The notes under the pieces: generated by a model
Databases searched by the model: none
What the model saw: the letters and a program-made list of their open reading frames with translations, nothing else
Told to the model about the DNA's origin: nothing
Assembly: GCF_014202905.1 (NCBI RefSeq)
Contig: NZ_JACHHY010000016.1
Coordinates: forward strand, 1 to 64,000
Length of the DNA stretch: 64,000 nucleotides
Direction: 5' to 3'
DNA from: Chitinivorax tropicus
GTDB taxonomy: Bacteria > Pseudomonadota > Gammaproteobacteria > Burkholderiales > SCOH01
In this document: positions 17,816 to 27,339 of the stretch, piece by piece
How positions within the stretch are numbered: the first letter of the stretch is position 1
Layout: every line of letters starts with the position of its first letter
Made by a program: the position numbers and the translations under genes

Positions 17816-18235
17816 TCAAGTAACAACAGGCCCAGCACTAGACAGGGCTCCGTTCTCCCTTGGACAAAAAGGGACATTTGGCCACCGGTAGCACTCACCG
17901 CGCCGGTGGTTATATCTCAGCAGCTTGGCACCAACATGGTGCAGCACGCTTCCACCAGCGTATCGAGCTGCAAATGCTTCCATTTCGACCGACCATACCG
18001 ATCATTTCCTACCTCTGCTGGCATCGATTTCTATCAAGCCGTTGACATCTTTAGGAAATTTTTTCTTAACATTCCTTTTATGCCACATAGACTGATAAAT
18101 ACCGGGCTACAGCACCCCTGCCCCACCGACAACATCCCGTTGATCGCGGCAATGGACAAGTTTGGCGTGCTGGTGGGCGTAGCACAATCCACACAGGCCG
18201 GTGATTGTCTGATAGACCCTCGAAAGGAAGTTCCG
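17816..18235. other. Intergenic gap after the pigment gene
   Basis: About 420 bases. The frame of the next gene stays open through it, but that extension has no good start site and its translation looks non-coding. No terminator with a T-run and no RNA gene was recognised. Nothing else is seen. Confidence 0.4.
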
Positions 18236-18472
18236 ATGAAGCAAGCAGCTTATGATCTCGATTTTGATAAGCACATGAACGCCACGCTGGTCGTGGCCTG
18301 CGGCGAATGCGGGCACGAGACGCGCAAAAGGCTGAAAGGGTTAGCGCCCGATCACCATTTCCGCTGCAGTGAATGCGGCCACCACATCGTGATACCGCAT
18401 CAGCATCTGGAATGGGCCCAGCAAAGGACGGAGGCAATCAAAGCGGCTTATCACGTAGCTGCCAGCGCTTGA
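18236..18472 (+). CDS. Small zinc-ribbon protein
   Basis: 78 residues from the ATG at 18236, with AAAGGAAG about 6 bases upstream deciding the start. Two CxxC knuckles are present (CGECGHE and CSECGHH), separated by about 20 residues, forming a typical treble zinc-ribbon site. No other domain is visible and the function is unknown. A hairpin terminator follows 24 bases after the stop. Confidence 0.65.
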   Translation: MKQAAYDLDFDKHMNATLVVACGECGHETRKRLKGLAPDHHFRCSECGHHIVIPHQHLEWAQQRTEAIKAAYHVAASA

Positions 18473-18496
18473 TCGGCCCTCAGCGGCCATCCAATG

Positions 18497-18523
18497 AAAA
18501 GGGCTGCATCATGCAGCCCTTTT
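18497..18523. terminator. Bidirectional terminator between zinc-ribbon gene and plsB
   Basis: AAAAGGGCTGC (18497-18507), ATCAT loop, GCAGCCCTTTT (18513-18523): an 11-bp perfect stem with A/T tracts on both sides. It can serve both the rightward zinc-ribbon gene and the leftward plsB. Confidence 0.85.
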
Positions 18524-18540
18524 CCATATGTCAATTCAGG

Positions 18541-21063
18541 TCACTTTTTCGATTTGGCAGCAATCTCCACCACCGCCTTGCGGATCTCGTCCGCGTCCAG
18601 CCGCGTCAATTGCTGCACCGTCTGCCTGACATCGTGCGGCAGCACCAGATGTGCTTCATTGGCCGACGCCTGCAGTTGCCGGTCAAACACCAGTTGCCGC
18701 TGTTCGTTTTCACCCAGCACTCCGATGCGTTTCAAGGTCTGGATGAAGCTACGGAATACACCTTTGTCGAAGAACTCAGGTGCCGGATGCTCATGCAGAA
18801 TCGCCAGCCGCTGCGCGAACATCGAGCATAGCTCCTCCAGATGCGCCGCCGTGATCTTGCCAGAGCCCTGGCGGGTAAGCAGCGCCACAGCGATATAGTA
18901 GCGCTCCATGGCTTGTCGGACGGATCGAGCCAGGATCTCCAGTTGCATGTACTCCGCACTGTTACGATTCGGCGCCTTGATCGTTGTCTGGTCGCTACGC
19001 ATGGCCAGCAGGCCGCTCCCGATCATGGCATCGATCTGACGATTCACTACCTCGTCCAGCGCCTCGATCGACCAATGCAGGAACAACTCGGCCTGCAAGA
19101 AGGGGTAGAGATTCCGGATCAACTCAACAATGCGGCCCCGCTCCAAGGCGTTCTCATTGGTCAGGAAGCATGCGATCATGCCTTGCAAGGTGAACAAGTG
19201 TTGCACATTGTTGCGGAAATACGTCATCTGCAAAGCCTGCGCACCCTCTAGCTGAATCAGATTGCCCAATGGATGCGACAAGCGCTCCAGCACCTTCATC
19301 TTCATGCCATATTCAATCAGGGCTCGACCATCCAGCGCAGTCAGCTCGATCCGATCACTGTAGGGCGCATCCGCCAGCATCTTGCGCAGGGTGTCCAGAT
19401 AGGCCACCAGCAGATCCTCATCTGCCACTTGTTTAGGCGTGGACAACAACGCAAAAGCCAGCAGGTTGATCGGGTTGACCACCGCTGCGCTGTTGATCTG
19501 GGTCACAATCCGGTTGGCCAACACATCCACTGACTTGCTGACCCAAGGTACCTTGGTATCCTCGATGGCCGGCTCATCGCGCCAGCCAGGGTGCTGCTCA
19601 TCCAATAGATCAGCCAAGGGAATGGGCTGACCGAAGTTGACGTGCACCTCACCGAACACTTTTTCGATATCGCGAATGGTCTTGATCAACCCCCAAATCG
19701 ATTCTTTCTCTTTGGGTTTGCCTGACAACTCGGCAACATACGTGCCACCCTCCATCACTTTTTCGTAACCGAAATAGATGGGCACGAACACGATCGGGCG
19801 GCTATGGTCTCGTAGGAAGCTCGCCAGCGTCATGGCCAGCATCCCCCCTTTCGGACTCAGCAAGCGCCCGGTACGGCTGCGCCCCCCTTCGATGAAATAC
19901 TCGATCGGGTAGCCTTTCTGAATCATCATGTGCAGGTATTCGTTGAACACCGCCGCATAGAGATGATTGCCCTTGAAGGTGCGACGCAGGAAGAACGCCC
20001 CCCCCCGCCGCAAAATCCCCCCCACCACGGGTAGATTCAAGTTGGCACCCGCCGCAATGTGCGGCACCATCATTCCTTGTTTGAAGATGACATAAGACAT
20101 CAACAAATAGTCGATATGGCTTCGGTGCGTGGGCACATAGATGATTTCCGGGCCTTCGGCAGCCAAGTCCACCAGCTCATTCATGCGGTAGACCTTGACC
20201 CCATCGTACAGGCGAGTCCACAACCAGGTCAGGAATTTCTCATACGCCCGCACTGTGGGGTAGGAATAGTCGGCTGCAATTTCCATTGCGTAGCGACGGG
20301 CGGTGTCCTCCAGCTTGTGTGGCAGGACATTCTTCTCTCGTGCTTCCAGTTCAATTGCCCGCTGGACTGCGTCCGTTTCCAACAATGCATTCACCTGGGT
20401 GCGGCGGTGCGACAGATCGGGGCCGATTGCCATCTCGCGCTGGCGGCGGAAATGCACCCGCAAAATGCGCGCGATCTTGCGCAGCGTCAGCTCTTCGTTC
20501 TGCCCTTCATCCACCACCTCCCGCAGGCTCATCGGCTCTTCGAACCGAACCAAGGTGCCCCGCCCATGGATCAGCACACGGAATAGTTGTTTGATGGCGC
20601 TCGGTGTCGCCCAGCTGTCGGTGAACAGGATCTTCAGCAGGGAATCTTCTTTCTGCGGCTGGCGGCCCCATAGAATCGTCACCGGCACCAGCTGTACATC
20701 AAATTTCGGGTCGGCCATCACCGCTTGTACCAACCGCTTCAGGCGCGGTGAGTAGGCAAAACGGTTTTGGCGGCGCAGGCCAGGCGTTTCACCTCGCGTC
20801 AAGAAGAAAAACGAGCGATCTTCACGGACATCCAGGCTCTGAAAGCGCCCCATGGCCCGAGGCAAGCCTGTCCGGATGGTTTCTGTTTCCAGCACCATCA
20901 GGTTGGACAATTGCCTGGTCTGCAGCACATAGCAGACCGGTTTGTTCGGATCGAGCTTGAGCGATGTCAAATCCTGTGGCAATACCTGTGTACGCACCCA
21001 CAGGTACAGCAATTTACGTGATAACAGGCTGAACGCCGCCTCTAGGCCTAGAAATTTGAGCAT
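18541..21063 (-). CDS. plsB: Glycerol-3-phosphate 1-O-acyltransferase PlsB
   Basis: 840 residues, the usual length for PlsB. It transfers an acyl chain to position 1 of sn-glycerol 3-phosphate at the inner membrane, the first step of phospholipid synthesis. The acyltransferase HX4D motif is HRSHID (H313 to D318) within VPTHRSHIDYLLMSY. Further family blocks are GAFFLRRTFKGN, FIEGGRSRTGRLL and FVPIYFGYEKVMEGGTY. It is a single-gene unit, ending at the shared terminator. Confidence 0.97.
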   Translation of the reverse strand: MLKFLGLEAAFSLLSRKLLYLWVRTQVLPQDLTSLKLDPNKPVCYVLQTRQLSNLMVLETETIRTGLPRAMGRFQSLDVREDRSFFFLTRGETPGLRRQNRFAYSPRLKRLVQAVMADPKFDVQLVPVTILWGRQPQKEDSLLKILFTDSWATPSAIKQLFRVLIHGRGTLVRFEEPMSLREVVDEGQNEELTLRKIARILRVHFRRQREMAIGPDLSHRRTQVNALLETDAVQRAIELEAREKNVLPHKLEDTARRYAMEIAADYSYPTVRAYEKFLTWLWTRLYDGVKVYRMNELVDLAAEGPEIIYVPTHRSHIDYLLMSYVIFKQGMMVPHIAAGANLNLPVVGGILRRGGAFFLRRTFKGNHLYAAVFNEYLHMMIQKGYPIEYFIEGGRSRTGRLLSPKGGMLAMTLASFLRDHSRPIVFVPIYFGYEKVMEGGTYVAELSGKPKEKESIWGLIKTIRDIEKVFGEVHVNFGQPIPLADLLDEQHPGWRDEPAIEDTKVPWVSKSVDVLANRIVTQINSAAVVNPINLLAFALLSTPKQVADEDLLVAYLDTLRKMLADAPYSDRIELTALDGRALIEYGMKMKVLERLSHPLGNLIQLEGAQALQMTYFRNNVQHLFTLQGMIACFLTNENALERGRIVELIRNLYPFLQAELFLHWSIEALDEVVNRQIDAMIGSGLLAMRSDQTTIKAPNRNSAEYMQLEILARSVRQAMERYYIAVALLTRQGSGKITAAHLEELCSMFAQRLAILHEHPAPEFFDKGVFRSFIQTLKRIGVLGENEQRQLVFDRQLQASANEAHLVLPHDVRQTVQQLTRLDADEIRKAVVEIAAKSKK

Positions 21064-21410
21064 CAGACTACCAAATACCTAATTGTCGTCAACAGGGCGC
21101 GCATTGTAGCGCGAAAACGTCTTGAATCCATGCTTTGGTATTGATTTATAAACTGAAGTCTGCTTCATGATGCGACCCGGTGTATGTTCGTTCTGGCAAC
21201 ATCCTGTATCGGCGCGGTTTTCGATCGGGCAGATCTGCCCGGCCCCACTCTAAACCATAATACCCCCGCACCTACCCATCCGCCCCTACCTTGTACATTG
21301 CCAGTACAACTGCCCACCCAAAAGCTCGATTCGTCGGTATGCTGCTTGCCAGGTTTTGACAATACGGTTTCATCACCCGTGCGAATCCACATTTGACCAA
21401 GGAGTATCCC
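21064..21410. other. Intergenic region between divergent plsB and GNAT genes
   Basis: About 350 bases between two divergent starts, so it should hold both promoters. No confident promoter hexamers, RNA or small gene could be fixed. The ribosome binding site AAGGAG at 21399-21404 belongs to the rightward gene. Confidence 0.4.
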
Positions 21411-21923
21411 GTGAGCACTACCACACTGTCGTTTGACGCAGTCACCCCTGCTGATTTCCATATCATCGCTGAATTGGGCCATCAGATCTGGCACGCGCAT
21501 TACAGCAAGATCATCAGCCAGCAGCAGATCGACTACATGCTCACCGGTCGTTACACACCAGAAAATCTGCAAGCCTATGTGGATGCGCCAGATCGCTGGC
21601 TTAAGTTGCTGCGCGTGGGCGACAAAGCTGTTGGTTACTTCAGCTATGCGCTGACCCGCACACCAGCGGAAATGAAGCTGGAACAACTCTACCTGCTCCC
21701 GGCCCTGCATGGACAGGGCCTGGGCGGCCAGATGTTGGCAGAAGTCGAGCGCGCAGCGAGAACTCAGGGGTGCCGTGTTCTGATGCTGACCGTCAACAAA
21801 TCCAATCACAGCTCGATTGCTGTCTATCGCCACCGAGGCTTTTCCGTTCGCGAGGAGGCGGTCTTCGACATCGGCAACGGCTTCGTGATGGATGACTATG
21901 TCATGGTCAAATCATTGGGTTGA
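21411..21923 (+). CDS. GNAT-family N-acetyltransferase
   Basis: 170 residues from the GTG at 21411, chosen because AAGGAG lies 6 bases before it; the upstream TTG at 21393 overlaps that site. The acetyl-CoA-binding motif A is LYLLPALHGQGLGGQMLAEV (Q-x-x-G-x-G/A pattern), followed by VNKSNHSSIAVYRHRGF, the usual motif B with N and Y. The acceptor substrate cannot be told from sequence; RimI-like protein acetyltransferases and small-molecule acetyltransferases both fit. Confidence 0.88.
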   Translation: MSTTTLSFDAVTPADFHIIAELGHQIWHAHYSKIISQQQIDYMLTGRYTPENLQAYVDAPDRWLKLLRVGDKAVGYFSYALTRTPAEMKLEQLYLLPALHGQGLGGQMLAEVERAARTQGCRVLMLTVNKSNHSSIAVYRHRGFSVREEAVFDIGNGFVMDDYVMVKSLG

Positions 21924-21946
21924 TGGTCAACTCATGCAATGCCACA

Positions 21947-22726
21947 TCAACCGGCTGCTTGTGCCAATTTGCGTAGCACATAACTGGCTGCCGCCAGACC
22001 AAAGGCTCCCGTCACACAGGCTGACGAGCCGAAGCCCGCACAATTGAGCCCAGCCGGGCCGGGCAGCGGGTCATCGATATCGCAGCTTGCAGCTGTGGGG
22101 TATTGCAGCGGTTCGGTTGAAAACACCGCAGGCACGTCGAATTTTTTCTTCACGTCCTTGCTGAAGCCGTATTCACGCCGCAGCAGTGAACGTGTCTTTG
22201 CCAACAATGGATCTTGGGTGGTCTTGGCAAGATCGACGATGCCGATCTGCGTCGGGTCCAATTGCCCCCCTGCACCACCACAAGTGATCATTTTGATCTT
22301 GTGACGACGGCAATGGGCGATCATGGCCGCTTTGACTTTGACATTATCGATGGCATCGACCACAAAATCGAATCGTGATGTGAACAGCTGAGCCACGTTG
22401 TCCAACTCGACGAATTCGTCAATCTCATGCACCACTGCTGATGGATTGAAAGACTGGATACGTTCAGCCATGGCCGTCACCTTGGCTTGGCCCAAAGTGG
22501 CATCCAGCGCATGCAGCTGCCGGTTGATGTTGGATTCCGCCACGTGATCCAGGTCGATCAAGGTCAGCGTCCCAATGGCTGACCGCGCCAACGCCTCAGC
22601 CACCCAGGAACCGACCCCGCCAATCCCCACCACTGCAACATGCGCACCGAGAAAGCGCGTCAGCGCAGCTTCGCCATACAATCTTGCAATACCACCAAAG
22701 CGGCGTGATACATCCATGTCCGTCAT
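21947..22726 (-). CDS. tcdA: tRNA threonylcarbamoyladenosine dehydratase TcdA (CsdL)
   Basis: 259 residues from the ATG at 22726, with GGAAG 5 bases upstream. It is an E1/ThiF-fold protein: the nucleotide-binding GIGGVGSWVAEALARSAIG, then LIDLDHVAESNINRQLHAL. This N-terminus matches TcdA, which uses ATP to cyclise t6A37 of ANN-decoding tRNAs to ct6A. It ends 24 bases from the convergent GNAT gene. Confidence 0.93.
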   Translation of the reverse strand: MTDMDVSRRFGGIARLYGEAALTRFLGAHVAVVGIGGVGSWVAEALARSAIGTLTLIDLDHVAESNINRQLHALDATLGQAKVTAMAERIQSFNPSAVVHEIDEFVELDNVAQLFTSRFDFVVDAIDNVKVKAAMIAHCRRHKIKMITCGGAGGQLDPTQIGIVDLAKTTQDPLLAKTRSLLRREYGFSKDVKKKFDVPAVFSTEPLQYPTAASCDIDDPLPGPAGLNCAGFGSSACVTGAFGLAAASYVLRKLAQAAG

Positions 22727-22999
22727 ATTGCTTCCACCAGATAAACCTTATGCCGCGCGGTGCTGCCTACCAAGCAAACACGACACGGATACCTTGCCAC
22801 ACAGTCTGGCCCATCCCTAGAGCTGGCAACCGTGATGCACCAGACGACAAAAACCGAGAGACCTGTCTTGAGCCACCGGGCCGATCACGCCATTATACGG
22901 GGCAAACCATCGTGCTGCGCGGCCCGCCACCCTGATCACGGGCTATGCCAGGTCGGGTTTGTCTTCCTTCGTCTTGATCACCGTTAGGAGCGTTTCAAC

Positions 23000-24166
23000 A
23001 TGCGTCACCCCTTGTCCATCGCTGTTCGCTTCACCGCTGCCACCACCCTGCTTGGCCTCAGCCTGCATACCCTTGCAGCGCCGACTATCGAGGAACAGCG
23101 CCTGCCCAAAGCGCGGGCTGCCATACCTGAGAGCGTCTCTCGGCACGACGGGTTGGTCAAACAATTCACCCAAGCCTTTAGCCAGGCCGCGTCACAAGCC
23201 GATGCGGAAACCGTCGCCACCGACTATGCCTTCGGGTTATGGCAGGCGGCACGCGACGACATCCGACTGCTCAACAAGCTGGATGATCGTCCACTCTATT
23301 GGGCCCGGCTGGGCATGACACAAGCTGCTCGCAGCACCACGCCCAGATACGCCATCACCCCGGCAGGCCGTCAGAAGATCCTTGAAATTGTCGAACGCAC
23401 CAGTCGCGGCATCGAGGACATCTGGTTCTTTGATGAGGACATGAAGCACATCCTGATCACAGGTTTCGATCCGTTCCTGCTCGATCGCAACATCGATCAG
23501 AGCAATCCTTCCGGCGTGGCCGCATTGCGGCTGGATGGCAAAATCATCCGCGTTGGCAACAAGGTTGCCCGTATCGAAGCGGTGCTTGCGCCAGTGCGCT
23601 TTGCGGATTTCGATGCCGGATTCGTCGAAAACCTGCTACGTGATTACTATCGGCGCAAAGAAGTCGATATGGTGGTCACCATCAGCATGGGCCGTGCCCA
23701 GTTCGATCTAGAGCGCTTCCCTGGCCTGCGCCGCAGTGCAGACGTGCCAGACAACATGAATGTCAAGGCCGGCGGCACCACCACCAACCCGACCCCCCCG
23801 ATGCTGGATGGTGGCACCCTGAGCGGTAAGGAATTTGTCGAATTCAGCCTGCCTGTTGCCGCCATGCAGAAGGTAAATCAACCTTTTGCCGTGAATGACA
23901 ACCGCCAAGTCACCACATTGAAACAGACCTTTGCGCCACAACGGCTGGCGGAACTGAAAGGCGAGGTATCGGTTGAAGGCTCGGGAGGCGGCTATCTATC
24001 CAACGAAATCTCCTACCGAAGTGTCCGCCTGCGCGACGATGTTGGTGTACGCATCCCGGTTGGGCACATCCACACCCCTGCCATTCAACGCCATGATCCA
24101 GAAACAGAGGGCAAAATTGCCGACCAGATCGAGCGCATGCTGAAAGCCGCGCTTGAAACACTATGA
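23000..24166 (+). CDS. Secreted pyroglutamyl-peptidase I-like (C15 family) protein with Cys-to-Ser change
   Basis: 388 residues from the ATG at 23000, with AGGAG 8 bases upstream. An N-terminal signal peptide ends near LHTLAAP, so it is exported. The C15 fold signature ILITGFDPF appears after a ~150-residue N-terminal extension that normal ~215-residue enzymes lack. Aligning by eye with the Glu-Cys-His triad, Glu238 (DLERFPG), Ser334 (GGGYLSNEISY) and His358 (GHIHTPAI) fill the places; normal enzymes have Cys where Ser334 is. The Ser-to-His distance of 24 equals the usual Cys-to-His distance. It may therefore be a serine variant, an inactive peptidase-like binder, or a distinct subfamily. Confidence 0.75.
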   Translation: MRHPLSIAVRFTAATTLLGLSLHTLAAPTIEEQRLPKARAAIPESVSRHDGLVKQFTQAFSQAASQADAETVATDYAFGLWQAARDDIRLLNKLDDRPLYWARLGMTQAARSTTPRYAITPAGRQKILEIVERTSRGIEDIWFFDEDMKHILITGFDPFLLDRNIDQSNPSGVAALRLDGKIIRVGNKVARIEAVLAPVRFADFDAGFVENLLRDYYRRKEVDMVVTISMGRAQFDLERFPGLRRSADVPDNMNVKAGGTTTNPTPPMLDGGTLSGKEFVEFSLPVAAMQKVNQPFAVNDNRQVTTLKQTFAPQRLAELKGEVSVEGSGGGYLSNEISYRSVRLRDDVGVRIPVGHIHTPAIQRHDPETEGKIADQIERMLKAALETL

Positions 24167-24184
24167 CATCCCTTTGAATGGCAC

Positions 24185-24211
24185 CCGCCGAGCCAGCACT
24201 TCGCTCGGCGG
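24185..24211 (+). terminator. GC-rich hairpin after the C15-like gene
   Basis: CCGCCGAGC (24185-24193) pairs with GCTCGGCGG (24203-24211) across a 9-base loop, 19 bases after the stop codon. There is no T-run, so termination may be weak or the hairpin may protect the 3' end. Confidence 0.45.
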
Positions 24212-24314
24212 TCTGGTTGCGCTCACGCCATCCACCCTGCCGCCATGCAGCGTCATTAGTCACGCCCGCAAAGTCAGCTATAATCTGCCGATTTGATTCA
24301 GACAGTTGGGCGCG

Positions 24315-26300
24315 ATGAACGTATTTTACGAAGAAGATGGTAGCTTCAAGGTTGGTAATGTCATGCAGGCAGCCGAGGCGTCGTTTCAAGTAGAAGCCAT
24401 CAGCGGCAAGCGCTCAAAAATCAAAGCTGCCAATGTCCTGCTGAAATTCAACGAGCCCAGCCTGGCTGAATTCATGCCGCGCGCCGAAGCGTCAGCCGAA
24501 GAAATCGACATCCCTTTCTTATGGGAATGCTGCGGCGAAGACGAATTTGGCTTCGAGCAACTGGCAGAAGACTATTTCGGCCACAAACCGAGTGCCGTCG
24601 AAGCCGCTGCCGTGGCCATCCGCCTGCACGCTGCGCCGATGTACTTCTACCGCAAGGGAAAAGGCCGCTACAAAGCCGCCCCGGCAGACACGCTCAAAGC
24701 CGCACTGGCAGGCCTTGAAAAGAAACGCCTGCAAGCCGAGCAGGCTGCCAAATACGTCGAACAGCTCGCTCAATTCGAATTGCCAGACGCATTCAAGCCG
24801 CTGGTCATGCCCTTGCTGTTCAAACCAGACAAAAATACTTTGGAATTCAAAGCACTGGATCAAGCCTGCAAAGACTTGCAGATTTCTCCATTGCGCCTGT
24901 TTGAGCGTTGCGGCGCACTGCCCGATGCCCACGACTACCATTTGCAGATGTTTCTGCTGGAATATTTCCCAAAGGGCACCGGCTTTCCACCCGCGCCGCC
25001 AACACCCATCGACATCGAACTGCCAATTGCCGAAGCCCCTGCATTCAGCCTGGATGACTCCAGCACCACCGAGATCGATGACGCGTTTACCGTTCAGCCA
25101 CAGGCGGGTGGCGGGTGGCGGGTAGGCGTGCATATCGCCGCACCGACACTGGGCATCCTGCCCGACAGCCCGCTGGACCAGATCGTCATGCAGCGACTAT
25201 CCACGGTCTATTTCCCCGGCAACAAATACACCATGCTGCCTGACGAAGTCGTGCAGCGCTTCACTCTGCAGGAGGGTCAAATCTGCCCGACCGTGTCGAT
25301 GTACATCGACATCACTGCCGATTTCGATGTAATCGGGACAGAAAGCCGTGTCGAGCAGGTCAGGGTTGCAGCCAACTTGCGCAACGATGTGCTGGAGGCC
25401 CAATTCAACGACGAAACCCTCGCCAACGATACTGATGGTGAGTACCCCTTCAAGACCGAGCTTCGTCTGCTGTGGCAATTTGCCTGCGCCTTGGAAAAAC
25501 GGCGCGGCAAGTACGACCCGAATCGCCCGCCTCAGGTGGATTACAACTTCCATGTGGAAAATGATCAGATCCGCATCACCACCCGCAAACGGGGGTCGCC
25601 AATCGACAAACTGGTGTCGGAGCTGATGATTTTCGTAAACTGCGAATGGGGTGGCTTGCTGGGCAAGAAAAATGTCCCTGGCATCTACCGTGCTCAGGCA
25701 AATGGCAAAGTCCGCATGACCACCAACCCAGCCCCACACCAGGGGCTGGGCGTACCACAATACGCTTGGTCAAGCTCCCCGCTACGGCGAGCAGTCGATT
25801 TGATCAACCAACGTCAGCTGCTCGCCGTGTTGCGCGATGAGCCCGCCCCCTACCCCAAGGGCAGCAGTGTGCTGTTTGAGGCCATGCGTGACTTTGATGC
25901 CACCTACAACGCCTATCTCGACTTCCAGGACGGTATGGAGCGCTACTGGTGCTTACGTTGGCTCAAACAGGAAAACATCACCGATGTGGGTGGTGTTGTA
26001 CTGCGTGACGGCCAATCCGTCCGTCTGACGGGCATCCCACTGGTCACCAAAGTGGCAGCCATGCCAGAGCTGTCCCCAGGGACGCGTGTCGAACTGTCGG
26101 TTGGCGATGTGGATTATCTGAGCCGAGAGGTGGATTGCAAATTCAAAGGACTGGCCAGCGCCCCAGCAGAAATGCTGGCCGACGATGGTGATGATGAGCA
26201 TACCCGTATTGACGCAGATGACTTGACCGAGCAAGCGGAAACCACGCCGACTGAGCAAGCAGAAACGACCGTTGAGTCGGGTTCCGATAATCCTGTGTGA
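24315..26300 (+). CDS. RNB-domain exoribonuclease (RNase II/R family)
   Basis: 661 residues from the ATG at 24315. The RNB catalytic signature is FSLDDSSTTEIDDAFTV near residue 245, supplying the acidic metal cluster that hydrolyses RNA 3' to 5'; Glu sits where E. coli RNase II has one of its four Asp. Further blocks include LVSELMIFVNCEWG and MTTNPAPHQGLG. An N-terminal region precedes RNB, and a C-terminal acidic low-complexity tail contains the tandem TEQAETT repeat. It is RNase II-like in size rather than full-length RNase R and shows no obvious S1 domain. It is 60 bases upstream of the TonB-like gene. Confidence 0.88.
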   Translation: MNVFYEEDGSFKVGNVMQAAEASFQVEAISGKRSKIKAANVLLKFNEPSLAEFMPRAEASAEEIDIPFLWECCGEDEFGFEQLAEDYFGHKPSAVEAAAVAIRLHAAPMYFYRKGKGRYKAAPADTLKAALAGLEKKRLQAEQAAKYVEQLAQFELPDAFKPLVMPLLFKPDKNTLEFKALDQACKDLQISPLRLFERCGALPDAHDYHLQMFLLEYFPKGTGFPPAPPTPIDIELPIAEAPAFSLDDSSTTEIDDAFTVQPQAGGGWRVGVHIAAPTLGILPDSPLDQIVMQRLSTVYFPGNKYTMLPDEVVQRFTLQEGQICPTVSMYIDITADFDVIGTESRVEQVRVAANLRNDVLEAQFNDETLANDTDGEYPFKTELRLLWQFACALEKRRGKYDPNRPPQVDYNFHVENDQIRITTRKRGSPIDKLVSELMIFVNCEWGGLLGKKNVPGIYRAQANGKVRMTTNPAPHQGLGVPQYAWSSSPLRRAVDLINQRQLLAVLRDEPAPYPKGSSVLFEAMRDFDATYNAYLDFQDGMERYWCLRWLKQENITDVGGVVLRDGQSVRLTGIPLVTKVAAMPELSPGTRVELSVGDVDYLSREVDCKFKGLASAPAEMLADDGDDEHTRIDADDLTEQAETTPTEQAETTVESGSDNPV

Positions 26301-26360
26301 CAAGGGCGCCAAATTTGCCTAGAATCCACCGATTAGGACAATGTCGTTAGGCTTTAACCT

Positions 26361-27251
26361 GTGGCTACTCTCAGTCTGCCGGCCGGGCCCGATCGCTCGG
26401 ACTTCTACTTCAAAATTGCGCTGGGCATCTCCATTGCTGCCCACGCCGTGCTGCTATCGGTCAAATTCGTCTACCCTGAGCTGAAAAAGCTCAGCAGCAC
26501 GACGCCGCTGGATGTCATTCTGGTCAACAGCAAGACCCAATCCAGCCCATTGAATCCACAAGCCTTGGCGCAGGCCAATCTGGACGGAGGGGGGAATACC
26601 GACCAGAATCGCCGCATCAAGACACCGCTACCCCTACAAAAGGACGCCGACACCGCACAGGAACAGCAGGTCGAGCAGGCCATGCAGCGCCAACAGCAAC
26701 TGGAAAGCGAAGCCCAGAAGCTGATGACCATGATCAACACCAAGCGCAGTGTCAGCGAGCCTGACAAGCGCACCCGTGCTGAGCAGCAGCAAGCCAGCGG
26801 CAAAGACGCCAAGGATGAAGAAGCCCGCAACTTGGCCATGGCGCGTCTGGAAGGCCAGATCAGCAAGGATTGGGACGCCTACCAGAATCGTCCACGCAAG
26901 AAATTCATCGGCGCCCGCACCACAGAATTCCGCTTTGCCCGCTATGTGGAAGATTGGCGACAGAAGGTAGAGCGCATCGGCACCAACCTCTACCCGGTCG
27001 AGGCCAAGCAAAAAGGCATTCATGGTCGTTTGCAGATGACGGTGGAAATCAAGGCTGACGGCACCGTCGCCTCAGTCGAGGTCAATCGCAGCTCAGGCCA
27101 TAAGATTCTGGATGAAGCAGCCAAACGCATTGTGTTTCAATCCGCGCCTTTTGCCCCCTTCCCGCCAGATGTCCGCAAGGACTCCGACATCATCAGCATC
27201 ACCCGTACCTGGACGTTCACCACCGCCAATAAGCTGGAAAGTGGTGACTGA
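26361..27251 (+). CDS. TonB-family C-terminal domain protein
   Basis: 296 residues from a GTG at 26361. One transmembrane segment lies near residues 16-36 (IALGISIAAHAVLLSVKFVY). A charged, Gln/Glu-rich coiled-coil middle spans the periplasm, and a C-terminal TonB domain follows (HGRLQMTVEIKADGTV, SSGHKILDEAAKRIV, APFAPFPPDV). Such proteins link inner-membrane energy to outer-membrane receptors. The proline-rich rod of classical TonB is absent and no exbB/exbD genes are adjacent, so a TonB-like structural role is also possible. Confidence 0.82.
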   Translation: MATLSLPAGPDRSDFYFKIALGISIAAHAVLLSVKFVYPELKKLSSTTPLDVILVNSKTQSSPLNPQALAQANLDGGGNTDQNRRIKTPLPLQKDADTAQEQQVEQAMQRQQQLESEAQKLMTMINTKRSVSEPDKRTRAEQQQASGKDAKDEEARNLAMARLEGQISKDWDAYQNRPRKKFIGARTTEFRFARYVEDWRQKVERIGTNLYPVEAKQKGIHGRLQMTVEIKADGTVASVEVNRSSGHKILDEAAKRIVFQSAPFAPFPPDVRKDSDIISITRTWTFTTANKLESGD

Positions 27252-27258
27252 ACGATAT

Positions 27259-27290
27259 AGCCCCGCATACCAAGCGGGGCTGTTTCTTTA
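27259..27290 (+). terminator. Rho-independent terminator after the TonB-like gene
   Basis: AGCCCCGC (27259-27266), a 7-base loop, GCGGGGCT (27274-27281), then GTTTCTTTA. It is a strong 8-bp GC stem starting 7 bases after the stop codon. Confidence 0.85.
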
Positions 27291-27339
27291 CGCCACGTGC
27301 TTCTTCACCTATCAGTGGTATCAGCGCTGATACAGCGCC

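Noticed and set aside
17906..18235. N-terminal extension of the zinc-ribbon gene
   Set aside because: The frame is open but has no ribosome binding site and reads as non-coding. The ATG at 18236 has a good site and gives a compact zinc ribbon.
21165..21833. Leftward open frame of 222 codons opposite the GNAT gene
   Set aside because: Overlaps a clear GNAT acetyltransferase with a strong ribosome binding site on the other strand, and shows no family motif of its own.
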